Origin: an uncultured Porphyromonas sp.
GTDB lineage: Bacteria > Bacteroidota > Bacteroidia > Bacteroidales > Porphyromonadaceae
Length of the DNA stretch: 37,189 bases
Assembly: GCA_905372565.1 (NCBI GenBank)
Contig: CAJPPK010000018.1
Span: forward strand, 1-37,189
Reading direction: 5' to 3'
Shown: in pieces, positions 1-9,300 of the stretch
How positions within the stretch are numbered: the stretch's first letter is position 1
Layout of the letters: every line of letters starts with the position of its first letter
The notes under the pieces: generated by a model
Database searches by the model: none
Told to the model about the DNA's origin: nothing
Seen by the model: the letters and a program-made list of their open reading frames with translations, nothing else
Program-made: the position numbers and the translations under genes

Positions 1-53
1 CAAGGACCCTCTGATTAACAGTCAGATGCTCTAACCAACTGAGCTAAGGAAGA
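1..53 (-). tRNA. tRNA-Asn (GTT), 3' part cut off by the window edge
   Basis: Read on the minus strand, the 5' acceptor strand (TCTTCCT, 53-47) is followed by TA, a D-arm GCTC/GAGC with AGTTGGTTA in its loop, and an anticodon stem TCTGA/TCAGA around CTGTTAA. The anticodon GTT is at 19-17, so this is tRNA-Asn. The variable region begins before position 1. The T-arm and the 3' acceptor strand lie outside the window, so pairing of the acceptor stem cannot be checked. Confidence 0.93.
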
Positions 54-76
54 GTGTCTTTTGACCTTTGCGATTG

Positions 77-84
77 CAAAAGTA
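77..84 (-). promoter_or_regulatory. Candidate -7 promoter box for tRNA-Asn
   Basis: CAAAAGTA on the plus strand is TACTTTTG on the minus strand, matching the Bacteroidetes -7 consensus TAnnTTTG. It lies 24 nt upstream of the tRNA 5' end, which would leave a short 5' trailer for RNase P to remove. No clear -33 TTTG was seen. Confidence 0.5.
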
Positions 85-186
85 ATACAAGTTCTTCATA
101 TCTGCAAATGCTAGCTGGGGCTAACTTGTTGCTTTGAGAGATGACGAGGATTGTTTGTGAAACGAGCCAGGAAGGTTATCCGATCA

Positions 187-1194
187 TTACCTTCCGAGGA
201 AGAGGTGTGAAGTCCAGCGATTTCGCTCAAGTAGCAGAGCTATTCCTTGACAGATGGCTAAGCCTACTAGCGCTAGTAGTATGCGCCAAAGATCAGCTAA
301 GGGGCCATCTAGCTTTAGTGGTAGGGCACGCTCACAGAAGTATTCGATGAGGTAGATCTGGAGACAATAGATCCCTAGCGTATTGCGCCCGATATGTAGC
401 AGAGGTTTCGTCCAAGCATGGTGCTGTAGGTAGTGCTCCGTATACTGAAATAGGGTTAGGAAGAAGATGCTCCCACTCGTACCTACAGCTAACCTAACGA
501 GTACGGCATAGAGGCGCTCTTGATGGAGGAAGATCGTAGGCTTGAAGTAGAGGAAGCGAAGAGGAGCGTCATAATCCCCTTGCCAGAGGTAGGCGAAGAG
601 CATGAAAAGTAGCCCACTAATCAGAAGTATGACTCCTCGATACTGCTGGATCTTGCCTTGTGCTTGATTCATCATATAGCCCAGCCAAAGGTAGGGGAGT
701 AGGCGAAAGATCCCCGTGCGAGTTACGCTGAAGAGGATTAGGATAGCCACTAAGACTAGCCAGTCTCGTCGTAAGCCTTTCTTTAGTGTGTAGCAGATCA
801 GACTCATGACGAAGAGATACTTGAGGAACCACATGTCTCCGCCGAGTATAGTCTGTAAATAGGGTGCTGGCTCGATACCTAGTATCGGAGTAAGCACTCC
901 ATTGTAGATGATGAAGAAGAGGGTGAAGAAGCTGAAGGCTGGTAAGAGAAGCTGCTGCGCTCGTGTCTTGAGAAAGAGAAGAGGAGTCTGTCCAAGACTT
1001 TTCCCAAAGAACCATCCACTTAGCGTCACGAAGAGAGGCATGTGGAAGGAGTAGATGAAGATAAACAGCTCGCTCTCGTGGTAGGCATCTCCAGCCAGTG
1101 TCCAAGCAATGGTATGCCCTAGGATAACGCTGAAGATGGCGAAGGCCTTCAGTAGATCAATGTATAGGATACGTGGCATCTGATGTGGAGTCAC
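187..1194 (-). CDS. Acyltransferase family 3 membrane protein
   Basis: 335 aa and strongly hydrophobic, with about ten predicted membrane segments. The N-terminal motif YIDLLKAFAIFSVILGH is typical of the Acyltransferase_3 family, in which a histidine near the end of the first helix is needed for transfer. Members O-acylate surface glycans, lipids or other envelope substrates; nothing here tells the substrate. The longest frame begins with GTG at 1194, one base after the menA stop; an ATG at 1179 (residue 6) is an equally good start. It is the last gene of the ftsE-lysC-menA run and is probably cotranscribed. A weak inverted repeat (GGAAGGT/ACCTTCC, 170-195) covers its stop codon and could act as a terminator, but no U-run follows. 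Confidence 0.8.
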   Translation of the reverse strand: MTPHQMPRILYIDLLKAFAIFSVILGHTIAWTLAGDAYHESELFIFIYSFHMPLFVTLSGWFFGKSLGQTPLLFLKTRAQQLLLPAFSFFTLFFIIYNGVLTPILGIEPAPYLQTILGGDMWFLKYLFVMSLICYTLKKGLRRDWLVLVAILILFSVTRTGIFRLLPYLWLGYMMNQAQGKIQQYRGVILLISGLLFMLFAYLWQGDYDAPLRFLYFKPTIFLHQERLYAVLVRLAVGTSGSIFFLTLFQYTEHYLQHHAWTKPLLHIGRNTLGIYCLQIYLIEYFCERALPLKLDGPLADLWRILLALVGLAICQGIALLLERNRWTSHLFLGR

Positions 1195-1195
1195 T

Positions 1196-2092
1196 CTAGC
1201 GGAGTAGTAGCATGAGCCCTACTAGGAGAGCGAGGAGGAAGACATTGCGAGCTGTGTGCCCTAAGACCTGATTGAGCTCTGCGCCCTCTCTGCTCTGTAG
1301 CTCTCTGTGGGTAGTCGAGAAGAGTAGTACATAGGGAAGCATACAGAGCATACCCCAGAAGGAATAGATCGGGTAGAGTAGCCCGAGAGAGAGCAAGCCA
1401 CAAGTCAGATAGAAGCGAGGAGCAAAGTCTCGCCCCATACGTACGATGAGGGTACGCTTGCCTGCTCGATGATCCTCCTCCGCATCCCGATAGTTATTGA
1501 CCACAAGGATATTTACGCTGGCTAGTCCGATAGCCGTAGCGAGGTGCCAGATCGTCCTATCGGAAGGAGAGCCTCCTAGGATGTAATAGCTCGTCACGAC
1601 GGGTACCCAGCCGAAGAATATAAGTACAGCCAGATCACCCAAGCCATGATATGACAGAGGATAAGGCCCCCCCGAGTAAGCAAAGAGCCCGAGGACAACA
1701 GCCACACCTATCCCCAAGAGCCACCAGGAGGAGAGCGCCAGGAGTGTCCCTCCTGAGATGAGCAGGACAGCTAGGGTCAGGTAGAGCACACGACGTACTT
1801 CGGTCTCCGTGAGTAGACCTCGCGAGAGGGGACGGAGAGGTCCTTGGCGCTCAGAGGTATCAGCTCCCTTCTTGAAGTCAAGGAGATCATTGACCACATT
1901 ACTTGCTGCCTGGGCACTTATAGCTACGAGGAGAAGGAGAAGTACCTTCAGTAGGCTTACCTCAGGTAGGGTCGCCCAAGCATAGAAGATCGCCACTAAG
2001 ACCGAGCTAGCCCCTGAAAGTAGTGTGCGAGGACGGAGAAGCCCCAGATAGAGGCGTCTCTTCGATGGCGTAGAGGAGGAAGTCGTGTGCAT
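1196..2092 (-). CDS. menA: 1,4-dihydroxy-2-naphthoate polyprenyltransferase (MenA)
   Basis: 298 aa, UbiA-superfamily integral membrane prenyltransferase. The first Asp-rich motif is NDLLDFKKGAD (residues 68-78) and the second is NNYRDAEEDHRAGKRTL (199-215). These bind the polyprenyl diphosphate through magnesium. MenA transfers the prenyl tail to 1,4-dihydroxy-2-naphthoate to give demethylmenaquinone, the step that places the quinone in the cytoplasmic membrane. About eight hydrophobic helices are visible. It starts 13 nt after lysC and ends one base before the acyltransferase, so it is in an operon with them. No other men genes lie in the window. Another UbiA-type substrate cannot be fully excluded, but length and the second motif favour MenA. 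Confidence 0.88.
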   Translation of the reverse strand: MHTTSSSTPSKRRLYLGLLRPRTLLSGASSVLVAIFYAWATLPEVSLLKVLLLLLVAISAQAASNVVNDLLDFKKGADTSERQGPLRPLSRGLLTETEVRRVLYLTLAVLLISGGTLLALSSWWLLGIGVAVVLGLFAYSGGPYPLSYHGLGDLAVLIFFGWVPVVTSYYILGGSPSDRTIWHLATAIGLASVNILVVNNYRDAEEDHRAGKRTLIVRMGRDFAPRFYLTCGLLSLGLLYPIYSFWGMLCMLPYVLLFSTTHRELQSREGAELNQVLGHTARNVFLLALLVGLMLLLR

Positions 2093-2105
2093 AGATCTAA
2101 GTCCC

Positions 2106-3434
2106 TTAGCTCTGCTTGAAGAGGTGATCGCTTAGGGCAAGTAGAGTGCGACGCTTGTCGGAGGTAGAGACAAGGACGGTGAGGTTATAGTCGCTACCGC
2201 CATAGGAGATCATGCGCACGGGTATTTCACTCAGTGCATTGAGGATCTGAGACTCGAAGCCGACATTCTCCCACTCCATATCGCCGACGACACAGACGAT
2301 AGTCATCCCCTGCTCGACCTCGACGCTCCCGAGAGAGCGTAGGCTCGTAGCGATCTCCTCAGGTAGGTCGGGGCGTTCGATCGTCAATGAGATCGAAGCC
2401 TCCGTGGAGGAGATCATGTCGATAGGGATGCAGTGGTGCTCGAAGAGGGAGAAGACCTTCCCCATGAAGCTCCACTGCGATAGCTGATGATTGCTACGGA
2501 TACGCACCATCGTAATGTTATCCTTGGCGGCGACAGCCTTGATGATATCCTTGTCAGTGTCTAGGGAGATCAGGGTGCCGGGCGCCTCTGGAGCCATCGT
2601 ATTTAGGAGGCGGACGGGGATATGCTTCTGCTTGGCGGGCTGAATGCAGGTGGGATGAAGGATCTTAGCTCCGAAATAGGCAAGCTCGGAGGCTTCCTCG
2701 AAGTGGAGACGACGTACGGGTGAGGTCGCATCGACGACACGAGGGTCGTTGTTATGCATTCCGTCGATGTCCGTCCAGATCTGGATCTCTTGGGCTTCGA
2801 TAGCTGCTCCGATGAGGGTCGCCGTATAGTCGCTCCCTCCACGCTGTAGGTTATCGATGTCGCCGAAGGCATTTCGGCAGATATAGCCCTCGGTGATGAA
2901 GAGTTTGGTCTCCTTAGGTGCACGCTCGAGGAGCTCCTGTAGGCGGGACTGGATATAGGTCGCATCGGGCTCAGCCTGCTTGTCGGTGCGCATGTACTCT
3001 AGAGCTGGTAGGCCAACTGCGGCTACCCCTCGGTCAGCGAGGTGACGAAGCATCATCGCCGTACTTAGGAGCTCGCCACGGGCAAGGATCTTCTTTTCGT
3101 CAAAGAGGGTGAAGGTCTCGGCGTAGCAGATCTGCTCTAGGAAGAAGAAGGTCTCATTGACCAGCGTCCAAGCTTTATCATAGCTGTGCTTATCTGGGAA
3201 GAGGGCACGTGTTTCCTCCTCGTATTTCTTCTTGAGCTTGGTGAGAATGGTGAGCGCCTCATGACGATGGTGCGCCATGAGCTGGTGTCCGATCTCGACG
3301 AGGGCATTGGTCGTGCCGGCCATGGCCGAGAGGACGACGATCTTCGGCTCATCGGTGGCGGTGATAAGGTCTGCGACGTGCTGGATTCGCTGGGCGGAGG
3401 CTACGGAGGTACCTCCAAACTTCATGATCTTCAC
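2106..3434 (-). CDS. lysC: Aspartate kinase (monofunctional)
   Basis: Phosphorylates L-aspartate with ATP, the first step towards lysine/diaminopimelate, threonine and methionine. The nucleotide-binding motif KFGGTSVAS is at the N-terminus, RGGSDYTATLIG lies in the middle, and two C-terminal ACT domains (NITMVRIRSN... and GMTIVCVVGD...) suggest feedback control by end-product amino acids. The longest frame opens with a TTG at 3488 inside ftsE and gives an atypical leader peptide. I chose the GTG at 3434, which gives MKIMKFGGTSV, the usual family N-terminus; ATG at 3425 is the alternative. With GTG the gap to the ftsE stop is 16 nt. There is no homoserine dehydrogenase domain, so it is the single-function form. 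Confidence 0.92.
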   Translation of the reverse strand: MKIMKFGGTSVASAQRIQHVADLITATDEPKIVVLSAMAGTTNALVEIGHQLMAHHRHEALTILTKLKKKYEEETRALFPDKHSYDKAWTLVNETFFFLEQICYAETFTLFDEKKILARGELLSTAMMLRHLADRGVAAVGLPALEYMRTDKQAEPDATYIQSRLQELLERAPKETKLFITEGYICRNAFGDIDNLQRGGSDYTATLIGAAIEAQEIQIWTDIDGMHNNDPRVVDATSPVRRLHFEEASELAYFGAKILHPTCIQPAKQKHIPVRLLNTMAPEAPGTLISLDTDKDIIKAVAAKDNITMVRIRSNHQLSQWSFMGKVFSLFEHHCIPIDMISSTEASISLTIERPDLPEEIATSLRSLGSVEVEQGMTIVCVVGDMEWENVGFESQILNALSEIPVRMISYGGSDYNLTVLVSTSDKRRTLLALSDHLFKQS

Positions 3435-3450
3435 TATCGGGGATGGGGTG

Positions 3451-4137
3451 CTAATCGTGAGGGAAAGACGTGTGAGAGCTAAGCTCAATACGGCGAGCAG
3501 GGAAACGCTCTAGGACAAGCTGATTGTGGGTCGCCATGATCACGGCTATCCTACGCTCCTGAGCTAGACGGTGTAGCAGTTCGGCGATGGCTAGACCATT
3601 CTCCTGATCGAGGTTGCCTGTCGGCTCATCAGCTAGGATGAGCTGGGGATCACCGATGAGGGCTCGGGCGATGGCGACACGCTGCTGTTCGCCTCCTGAT
3701 AGCTCATGGGGATACTTATAGCTCTTGGTCTCCATGCCGACCTCCTGTAGTGCTGTGCGGATACGCTCTGCTCGCTCGGAGCTACGACTGACTCCGAAGG
3801 CACGGAGGACGATGTCTAGGTTATCCTGCACTGTCAGATCGGGGAGCAACTGGAAGTTTTGGAAGACGATACCTAGCTGGCGTCGGAGATAAGGGAGCTT
3901 CCCTAGCTTGATCTTCATGAGATCATAGCCTAGGACTTCAGCTGTGCCTTGTTTGGCAGAGAGAGGCACTTCCGCCGAGATCGTCTTAAGTAAGGTGCTC
4001 TTACCCGAGCCGACGGGGCCGACCAAGTAGACGAATTCCCCTGCTAAGACTTGCAAGTCAAAGTGCTCGAAGAGGATATGTTCGTGACGAGCTATTTGTA
4101 CGTCTTTGAAGAGGACGAGTCCCTTCGTATCAGCCAT
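3451..4137 (-). CDS. ftsE: FtsE-like ABC transporter ATPase
   Basis: 228 aa single ABC nucleotide-binding domain. Walker A is GPVGSGKST (40-48), the signature is LSGGEQQ (146-152), and Walker B is LILADE (167-172) followed by PTGNLD. The LolD/MacB/FtsE clade shares the PTGNLD ending and the short length. FtsE works with the membrane protein FtsX to activate peptidoglycan hydrolases at the division site. No FtsX or other permease gene lies beside it, so the partner must be elsewhere and the FtsE assignment rests on sequence type only; a LolD-like role is the main alternative. It is the first gene of the run leading to lysC and menA, with a promoter box about 45 nt upstream. Confidence 0.78.
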   Translation of the reverse strand: MADTKGLVLFKDVQIARHEHILFEHFDLQVLAGEFVYLVGPVGSGKSTLLKTISAEVPLSAKQGTAEVLGYDLMKIKLGKLPYLRRQLGIVFQNFQLLPDLTVQDNLDIVLRAFGVSRSSERAERIRTALQEVGMETKSYKYPHELSGGEQQRVAIARALIGDPQLILADEPTGNLDQENGLAIAELLHRLAQERRIAVIMATHNQLVLERFPARRIELSSHTSFPHD

Positions 4138-4182
4138 AGTGATCTCTTATATAAGGTGTAGAATTCTGATTACTTTCAGGTA

Positions 4183-4190
4183 CAAAGATA
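4183..4190 (-). promoter_or_regulatory. Candidate promoter -7 box for ftsE-lysC-menA
   Basis: CAAAGATA on plus is TATCTTTG on minus, an exact fit to TAnnTTTG. It lies 46 nt from the ftsE ATG, a plausible leader length. No TTTG was found at the -33 distance. Confidence 0.6.
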
Positions 4191-4308
4191 ACGATCCTCA
4201 AGCAGATAGCTCTAGGTTGGGAGATGGGGGCTCGGAGTGGTAACTTGCCAAGTCTCTCTCGCTCGAGTTTTCTTATCGGTTTCGTGAGCCGATACTTGGG
4301 GTGGGAGG

Positions 4309-4389
4309 AAGCTCTACCTTGGGTCGGATGAAGCTATAGCTTTGCTCTCGGCAAGGTAGAGCTTAGTGGAAGCGAAGGTAGAGCTCTCC
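4309..4389. repeat. Nested palindromic element A
   Basis: A perfect 13-bp inverted repeat (4309-4321 with 4352-4364) encloses a perfect 12-bp palindrome AAGCTATAGCTT (4331-4342). A third diverged arm copy follows at 4374-4389, able to compete for pairing with the first. It has no coding content and is too far from either gene end to be a simple terminator. Similar architecture is seen at 22438-22499 and 27789-27844. Confidence 0.7.
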
Positions 4390-4470
4390 GAGGGATGAGC
4401 CCTTGCTTGTAGCCCTAAGTATGCTAAGCTAAGGAGAGCTTCTCGCTGAATTTTCCTTGCATGGAGTGGA

Positions 4471-4521
4471 TGAAAGTCAGGGCGCACCCCCAGGCTTCAC
4501 GGCCTAGAGGTGCGCCCTGAC
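4471..4521 (-). terminator. Hairpin terminator after the beta-barrel gene
   Basis: The 13-bp perfect stem GTCAGGGCGCACC (4476-4488) pairs with GGTGCGCCCTGAC (4509-4521). On the minus strand it begins 20 nt after the stop of the gene ending at 4541 and is followed by TTTCA, a short T-run. It is GC-rich and strong, so it probably ends the pepT-dxr-rseP-rnz-TPR transcription unit. Confidence 0.8.
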
Positions 4522-4540
4522 GCAAGTTTTCCCTCGTCGT

Positions 4541-6337
4541 TTAGAAGACGAACTGTAGACCTCCGAAGAGGACTAGCGGAGCTTCGCTGTAGCCGAACCA
4601 GTGGGTGGGTGAGCTTTGGAGCGGTGCACGTAGCTCGGCAGTCAGATGGAGCTTCTTGCTGAGGCGATAGACTGCATCGGCATGGAGGCGGTGTAGGCTA
4701 TGCAGACGCTGTACGTTCGCTTCTAGATCATACGTGTCGATGGCACTTCGGAAGTCATATCCGGCACGCAGGGTTAGCTCGGGGAGGGGCTGAAGCTCGA
4801 CGAGACCCTCCAGCGTGAAGGTCGGTAGAGGCTTCAGAGCGATGTTCGTCTGATAATTGGAGAATACCCCACGTAGCGTGGCTGAGAATATCCCTCGGTG
4901 GCGATAGATAGCTTCGAGACCTAGACGCTGTGCCTTGTAGTCGTAGTAGTAGGGGATGAAGCTCAGCGGACTAAGGTAGGCAGCTTGAGTCAGAGCATCG
5001 CTAGGGAGTGCTTCGACCTGAGGACGATAAGCCGTAGCTCCACGATGATCTTCATAGCCTAGGAAGGCTTCGATAGCTAGGCGCTTGGCGATGGTTGCTC
5101 CGATCATAAGCTTCCCTTCGTAAATGCGGTCGTAGCGACCACTAAAGGCATCGGGAGCGATGTAGGGCATAGCATCTACGAGGGAGTGAAGCGTATTGCG
5201 CTCAAGACGAGCATCCGTCTTGAGCCCGATGTAGAAGTTCTGTCCCCAGCGAAGACGTCCATCGATGCGAGGGAAGAGTACGAGGTGAGACTTCTCGTGA
5301 TCATTCCCGAGCAGGAGGCGAAGTCCACCCTTGGCACGCCAAGCGAGATCCCCCGAGACATCATCGAGGAAGAGATAGGGCGAAGCCGATAGGAGCATGC
5401 GTGTGCTCGATGTACGATCCTGAGGGAATCCGTAGTGGATCGCTGAGGAAGCGGTAAGGCTACCTAGCGACCAAATCCCCTCAGCCCCCAAGCGAACTCC
5501 AGAGCTTAGGCGATGAGAGAGATCGGCTGATAGCTCGGGAAGGAACTCGGAGATCTTCTGACGAGTATCCCCTGGGACGGTGAAGTAGCGGGACTGCGTG
5601 TAGTCTACCTTGGCTCCGAACTGGTAGAGCCAAGCCTCGGAGAAATCTTCCTCGGCTTGGTAATTCCCCGAGATCAGGAAGCGTGAGGCACGTCGACGTA
5701 GCTCTGGAGCCAGCTCGATAGACGAAGCTGTACCGCCTGCTAGGGGGGGCATGAGCGAACGACCGTAATAGTTCCCCATCGTCTGCCCTCCCTGGAGACG
5801 GAGGTCTAGGGTAGCTGCATCGAAGCGATGACGATAGGTCGACCCAAGTAGCCAGCTATCGGTCTTGAGCTTATTCTCTTGGGGGAACTGGGAGGCCGCT
5901 TTCGTCGATAGCATCTGATAGCGCCCGAAGATATCCCAGTGATCACGCTCAGTCGATAAGATCTTGAGCCCAGCACCGGCCTTTCCTCCGAAGGCTAGCC
6001 CCCCTGCGATGAAGGCATAGCCTCGCTGCTCGGGACGTACCCAGCCAGACTTGAGGTCACCGAGAGCACTGAGTGGAGCGAGCGAAGGACGCAGAGCGAA
6101 GGGAATAGGTGTATCGAGGTAAGTGTAGCGGGTAGGCTGTACGGAGGGCGCCTGTACGTGGAAGCTCAGATCACGAGGAGCACGTGTGCCCAGCTCTAGA
6201 GTCTCCTCCGTCATGACCGTTAGCTCACGGCGGAGTGTATCAGCACGATGAGGCTTATTCTCCTGGGCTAGGAGGGGATTTAGGCTAGCCACCGAGAGAG
6301 CTAGGAGGAGGCTAGGATAGATGGATAGCGTCTTCAT
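4541..6337 (-). CDS. Outer-membrane beta-barrel protein (TonB-receptor-like), partner of the TPR protein
   Basis: 598 aa. The signal peptide is MKTLSIYPSLLLALSVASL..., cut near LLAQ/EN. The rest consists of alternating amphipathic strands (e.g. RGYAFIAGGLAFGG, TLDLRLQGGQTMGNYYG) and ends in a terminal phenylalanine (GLQFVF), the usual signal for BAM-dependent insertion. There is no plug domain, TonB box or carboxypeptidase-like domain, so it resembles the barrel part of TonB receptors but is not a complete receptor. Its start overlaps the stop of the 1012-aa TPR gene by 4 nt (ATGA), meaning translational coupling and probably a joint job. I know such TPR plus barrel pairs from other Bacteroidales, but no function is established to my knowledge. 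Confidence 0.75.
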   Translation of the reverse strand: MKTLSIYPSLLLALSVASLNPLLAQENKPHRADTLRRELTVMTEETLELGTRAPRDLSFHVQAPSVQPTRYTYLDTPIPFALRPSLAPLSALGDLKSGWVRPEQRGYAFIAGGLAFGGKAGAGLKILSTERDHWDIFGRYQMLSTKAASQFPQENKLKTDSWLLGSTYRHRFDAATLDLRLQGGQTMGNYYGRSLMPPLAGGTASSIELAPELRRRASRFLISGNYQAEEDFSEAWLYQFGAKVDYTQSRYFTVPGDTRQKISEFLPELSADLSHRLSSGVRLGAEGIWSLGSLTASSAIHYGFPQDRTSSTRMLLSASPYLFLDDVSGDLAWRAKGGLRLLLGNDHEKSHLVLFPRIDGRLRWGQNFYIGLKTDARLERNTLHSLVDAMPYIAPDAFSGRYDRIYEGKLMIGATIAKRLAIEAFLGYEDHRGATAYRPQVEALPSDALTQAAYLSPLSFIPYYYDYKAQRLGLEAIYRHRGIFSATLRGVFSNYQTNIALKPLPTFTLEGLVELQPLPELTLRAGYDFRSAIDTYDLEANVQRLHSLHRLHADAVYRLSKKLHLTAELRAPLQSSPTHWFGYSEAPLVLFGGLQFVF

Positions 6338-9300
6338 TTCTTCTTCTGATAGGTGTTCAGGCGGTCGTTGATCATCTGTGCGATGTCAGCTTCCGTTCCC
6401 TTATAGTTCTCACGTAGGCTGGTGACATATTGTTCAGCTACGTAGGTCTCACCGAGCTTATGGTAGCAGTCGGCCAGGAGCAGGAAGGCTCGGGCGAGCC
6501 AGTACTGCTGGGGTGTCCCCTTAGCTATGAAGGCATCAGTAGCACGCTTAGCTTCCTGTACCTTACCGGCACGGAAGAGAAGAGAGGCGTGGCGTATGTA
6601 AGCCTCGGCTCCCGTAGCGGTGTCCCACTCCTTGAGTAGGGGTTCATAGGTCTTGATAGCCTTGCCCGTAGCTCCGGTGGCCTCTTCCCCCTTACCCTGA
6701 AGTAGGATTAGCTCGGAACGAGTAGCTGAGGGAAGATCGGTACGCTTGAGGAGCTGCTCGGAGACGGAGAGCGTCCGCTTGTAGTCCTTAGCCTCAAAGG
6801 AAGCCTTAGCTAGAGCTACCCCGTAGCGTTCGTGCTGTGGAGCCTCTAGACCCTCGATAGCATAGAGTTGCGACCATGTGTCGAGAGCTTCCTTCTTCTG
6901 GCCTGTCTCAGTATAGATCTCACTGAGTGCCTCGAGCGCAGGGATACGAAGATCTAGCGCACGAGCAGGTGCTGCGAGCTTACGATAGAGGGGAAGGGCA
7001 CGCTCCCTATCTCCTGACTTAGCATACTGCCTAGCTAAGAGGAGCTCTGCACGACCTGCTTCACGACTGGAGGGGTAGGTGCGCACAAAGGCCTCTAGCT
7101 CAGGGAGGGTCGCTTCAGGGGACTTCTTATAGCGACTCTCTAGGGCTAGGTACTGGAGGTGGGCCTTCTCGCCTTCATTTGGAGAGAGTTGCTTACCGAG
7201 AGTAGAGGCATAGGCAGTGTATTCCTCTACACGATCTTGAGCGATGTAGAGGGATCGCAGGTCAGAGAGAGCTGCACGTGCTTCGTCACTCTCGGGGTAG
7301 CGAGCGATCAGAGACTTGTAGGCTTGGATAGCTTCCTCGGTTCGTCCAGAGTTATAGGCTAGCATAGCCTTCTCCATAGCTCCAAGACGCGCCTGAGGAC
7401 TATGAGGGTACTTGGAGGCTAGCTCATCGAATACAGCCGGAGCAGCACTGGCTTGACTCTTCCCGAGTACGAGAGCTCTACCCTTGTCATAGAGTGCATC
7501 TGGGAGATAGGTAGATTCGGGATGTGCACTTCTGAGACGATCGAGCGTTTCGACCTGCTTGGAGTATTGTCCCCAGCGACCATAGATACTGGCGATACGG
7601 TAGAGTGCTTCATCACTTCCAGAGGGGAGAGATTCGTCAGCCCTACGATAGAGGGATAGGGCTTCACTAGATTTCTTAGCGATAAGCTGGCAGTCTCCCA
7701 TACGCATCCAGGCATCAGCACGGCGAAGAGACTCCGTCGCTGGAGCTTGCTTCGTGAAGGTATCGAAGGAAGAATAGGCCTCGGGATACTTCTTCTGGTT
7801 ATATCTACCATAGCCTTGGAAGTAGTAGGCCTGTGGAAGAATATGCCCAGAGGCTAGGCTTCGACTAGCTTCTCGCTCAGCTGTGGGATAGTCTCCGAGC
7901 TCAAGGGCAAGCTTGGCACGTAGGAGGTGAGCTTGTGCCGTATAGTCTCGATGGCTACCTGTAGCGAGAGAACGAGCGAGGTATTCTTGTGCTCCACTAT
8001 GATCACCACGACCTAGGGCTCCTTCGCCCAAACGTAAGAGGACGTACTGCTTGGCTTCCGTTAGCTCGGGGCTCTTGATATTAAGACGCTCCAGGGTGGC
8101 TAAGGATTCTGCATAGTCCTTATTCGTTAGGAAGATGCTCTGGAGTAGCTGTAGGATTTGCGTACGATGAGCTGATCTAGGGAAGCGTGTCAGGAAGGTC
8201 TCGGCTAGACGTACCGTTTGACCAAAGTTGGCACCTTGGGTCTGATCTTGGAGGAGGATACCATTATATAGAGCAGACTCCTTGACACGATCCGTAGCTC
8301 CGGGGTGCTCTCCTGCACGGCTGAAGGCCAGTGCAGCCTCAGAGCTACGCCCTAGTTTGAGACGAGCATTCCCGAGGAGGAAGAGAGCTTGTGCACCCAG
8401 TTCGGTCTTGTCCTCTGCGCTAGCACTTAGAGGACGGAGTGCCTCCTCATAGCGTCCCGTAGCATAGAGAGCTGTCCCTAGTGCATAGCTTTCCGCCGAA
8501 GTAGGGTGATAGTCCGAGAGCTCCTGTAGAGGCTGTAGCATCGAGATAGCCTGGGCATAATTTCCCTGAATATAATAGGACTGACCGAGAGCACTACGTA
8601 GAGAAGCTCGCTTTCCTAGCTCGGGATAGCGACGCTGGAAGGCTAGAGATTTGGCTTGTGCTGTCGTAGGATCTTCTGTGACGAAGCTGAGCAAAGTCGC
8701 TTGATAAGCTGCTTCAGGGGCCAGTGTCTCGGAGTAGTCGGGGCGAGAGAAGATACGTTGAGCCTCTTGATGATCACCTCTTGCCCAAGCTACGGAGCCT
8801 AGGTAGAGGAGAGCTTGCTCGCCGATGAGTGAGTCATCTTCACTGGCTTCGAGAAGGAGACGGCGGGCCTCTTCAAGGTCAACCGAAGACTTTTCATTAC
8901 GTAGCAGGGTATAGCCAAGAGCAAGATTGCGCTGGGCGGCCTCCCTTGGCGAGAGGAGATCTGGCGAAACCTGCTGAAGCTGGGTTTGAGCTAAGGGGAG
9001 AAGGCCTTGGTCGATGTAGACTAGTCCTAGTAATAGCTCCGCTGTCGGACGATCGAGACTTCCTGGATAGCGCTTGAGGAAAGTCGTAAGGACCTCCTCA
9101 GGGCTAGCTTGCTTACGGACAAGGCTAGCTAGAGCTGTGCGGAGAGGGAGATGCTCAGCCTGTAGGGGGAGTAATTTCAGCTGAGGGAGGTCGTGGAGGT
9201 ATCCTAAATAATTGGTGCTAACAAAGTCTTGTTGTAGCTGGATGAGGCTTGAGCGCTCGTTGCCCTGATCGTAGTGAAGATAACCCATCGTCTGACCTGA

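Larger units (their letters stand above)
4138..4540. other. 403-bp intergenic region with nested palindromes
   Basis: No ORF of interest. From low to high coordinate it holds the ftsE promoter (4183), a small hairpin TATCGGTT/AGCCGATA (4274-4294), a nested palindrome (outer 13-bp arms AAGCTCTACCTTG 4309-4321 and CAAGGTAGAGCTT 4352-4364, with AAGCTATAGCTT 4331-4342 inside), a third related arm GAAGGTAGAGCTCTCC (4374-4389), and the terminator of the upstream operon (4476-4521). Confidence 0.8.

Noticed and set aside
170..195. Inverted repeat GGAAGGT/ACCTTCC as terminator of the acyltransferase gene
   Set aside because: A 7-bp stem with an internal mismatch, overlapping the stop codon and lacking a T-run; too weak to list as a terminator.
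617..1105. Second minus-strand frame of 162 codons inside the acyltransferase
   Set aside because: Low-complexity basic translation; the overlapping frame carries the acyltransferase motif and membrane helices.
3206..3222. CACGTGTTTCC in lysC as a parS half-site
   Set aside because: The left half does not match and the bases code for a normal part of aspartate kinase.
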